Assembly: GCF_001704415.2 (NCBI RefSeq)
Contig: NC_030817.1
Coordinates: forward strand, 50,453,550 to 50,517,549
Direction: 5' to 3'
Length of the DNA stretch: 64,000 nt
Source of the DNA: Capra hircus
Lineage: Eukaryota > Chordata > Mammalia > Artiodactyla > Bovidae
The position numbers and the translations under genes are program-made. How positions within the stretch are numbered: position 1 is the stretch's first letter; each line of letters starts with the position of its first letter. Positions 63,849 through 64,000 of the stretch are shown in pieces. The notes beneath the pieces were generated by a model, which worked only from the letters and a program-made list of their open reading frames with translations, did not search any database and had not been told where the DNA came from.

Positions 63849-64000
63849 GCAAATCTTCTTAATAAATATTTATTTATTTGACTGCATTGTGCCTTAGTTG
63901 TGGCATGTGGAATATAGTCCCCTGACCAGGAATCAAACCCAGGACCTCTGGATTGGGAATGTAGAGTGTTAGCCACACTGGACCACCAGGGAAATCCCTG
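63849..64000 (-). mobile_element. CHR-type SINE, at window end
   Basis: Reverse copy: ATTTATTTATTTGACTGCAT, GACCAGGAATCAAACCCAGG, CTGGACCACCAGGGAAATCC. The window ends at its head. Confidence 0.85.

Larger units (their letters stand above)
60883..64000 (+). other. MYZAP: MYZAP intron 8, start only
   Basis: No further coding exon is found to the end of the window. It contains a short possible L1 tail near 61030-61100, a purine-rich stretch at about 61433-61530, a MIR copy and a CHR-type SINE cut by the window end. About 61.5-62.2 and 62.45-63.85 kb show nothing recognised. Confidence 0.7.

Noticed and set aside
60883..64000. Next MYZAP exon (starting with the ERHQLQ-type segment expected from the family)
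   Set aside because: No such frame with an acceptor is seen before the window end.
1..64000. CRISPR arrays, operons, phage or plasmid functions
   Set aside because: No regularly spaced repeats or prokaryotic gene structure; the sequence is a mammalian nuclear locus.

Overview
The window is from a ruminant genome, most likely a bovid. It is dense with ruminant retroelements: 5'-truncated BovB LINE copies, Bov-tA/Bov-A SINEs, tRNA-Glu-derived CHR-type SINEs and bovine-type L1 3' ends, over older L2/MIR debris. No prokaryotic or organellar features are seen. Repeat families are assigned by recognition, not by a database search.

One protein-coding gene is supported: MYZAP (myocardial zonula adherens protein; the 5' part of the GCOM1/POLR2M complex locus in human), on the + strand. 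Its first eight coding exons were read out by splice sites and by recognition of the protein: 13486-13551, 26948-27034, 42398-42553, 46147-46239, 50098-50211, 54221-54373, 59661-59786 and 60754-60882. Together they encode 308 residues without a stop or frameshift. Every intron is phase 0. The last third of the protein, and POLR2M if synteny holds, lie past position 64000. The promoter is a CpG island with GC boxes at about 13300-13660.

Layout: 1-13.3 kb is intergenic and repeat-rich. 13.3-13.66 kb is the promoter, exon 1 and CpG island. 13.55-26.9 kb is intron 1, with a repeat-poor block at about 15.1-20.5 kb that contains a GATA/MEF2/E-box cluster. 27-42.4 kb is intron 2, packed with SINEs. 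42.4-60.9 kb holds exons 3-8, separated by introns with L1, BovB, CHR and Bov-A elements. 60.9-64 kb is the start of intron 8.

The most unusual observations are small retrosequences. A roughly 40-nt U2 snRNA fragment and a roughly 39-nt 5S rRNA fragment, each starting at the RNA's own 5' end and lacking an A-tail, are flanked by short direct repeats. A 3'-truncated Bov-tA SINE has a perfect 13-bp target-site duplication. All three look like tailless retropseudogenes. Also notable are a possible SINE 3' transduction, head-to-head SINE pairs, an unassigned 84-bp repeat present twice in intron 6, and a donor-like acceptor at exon 4.
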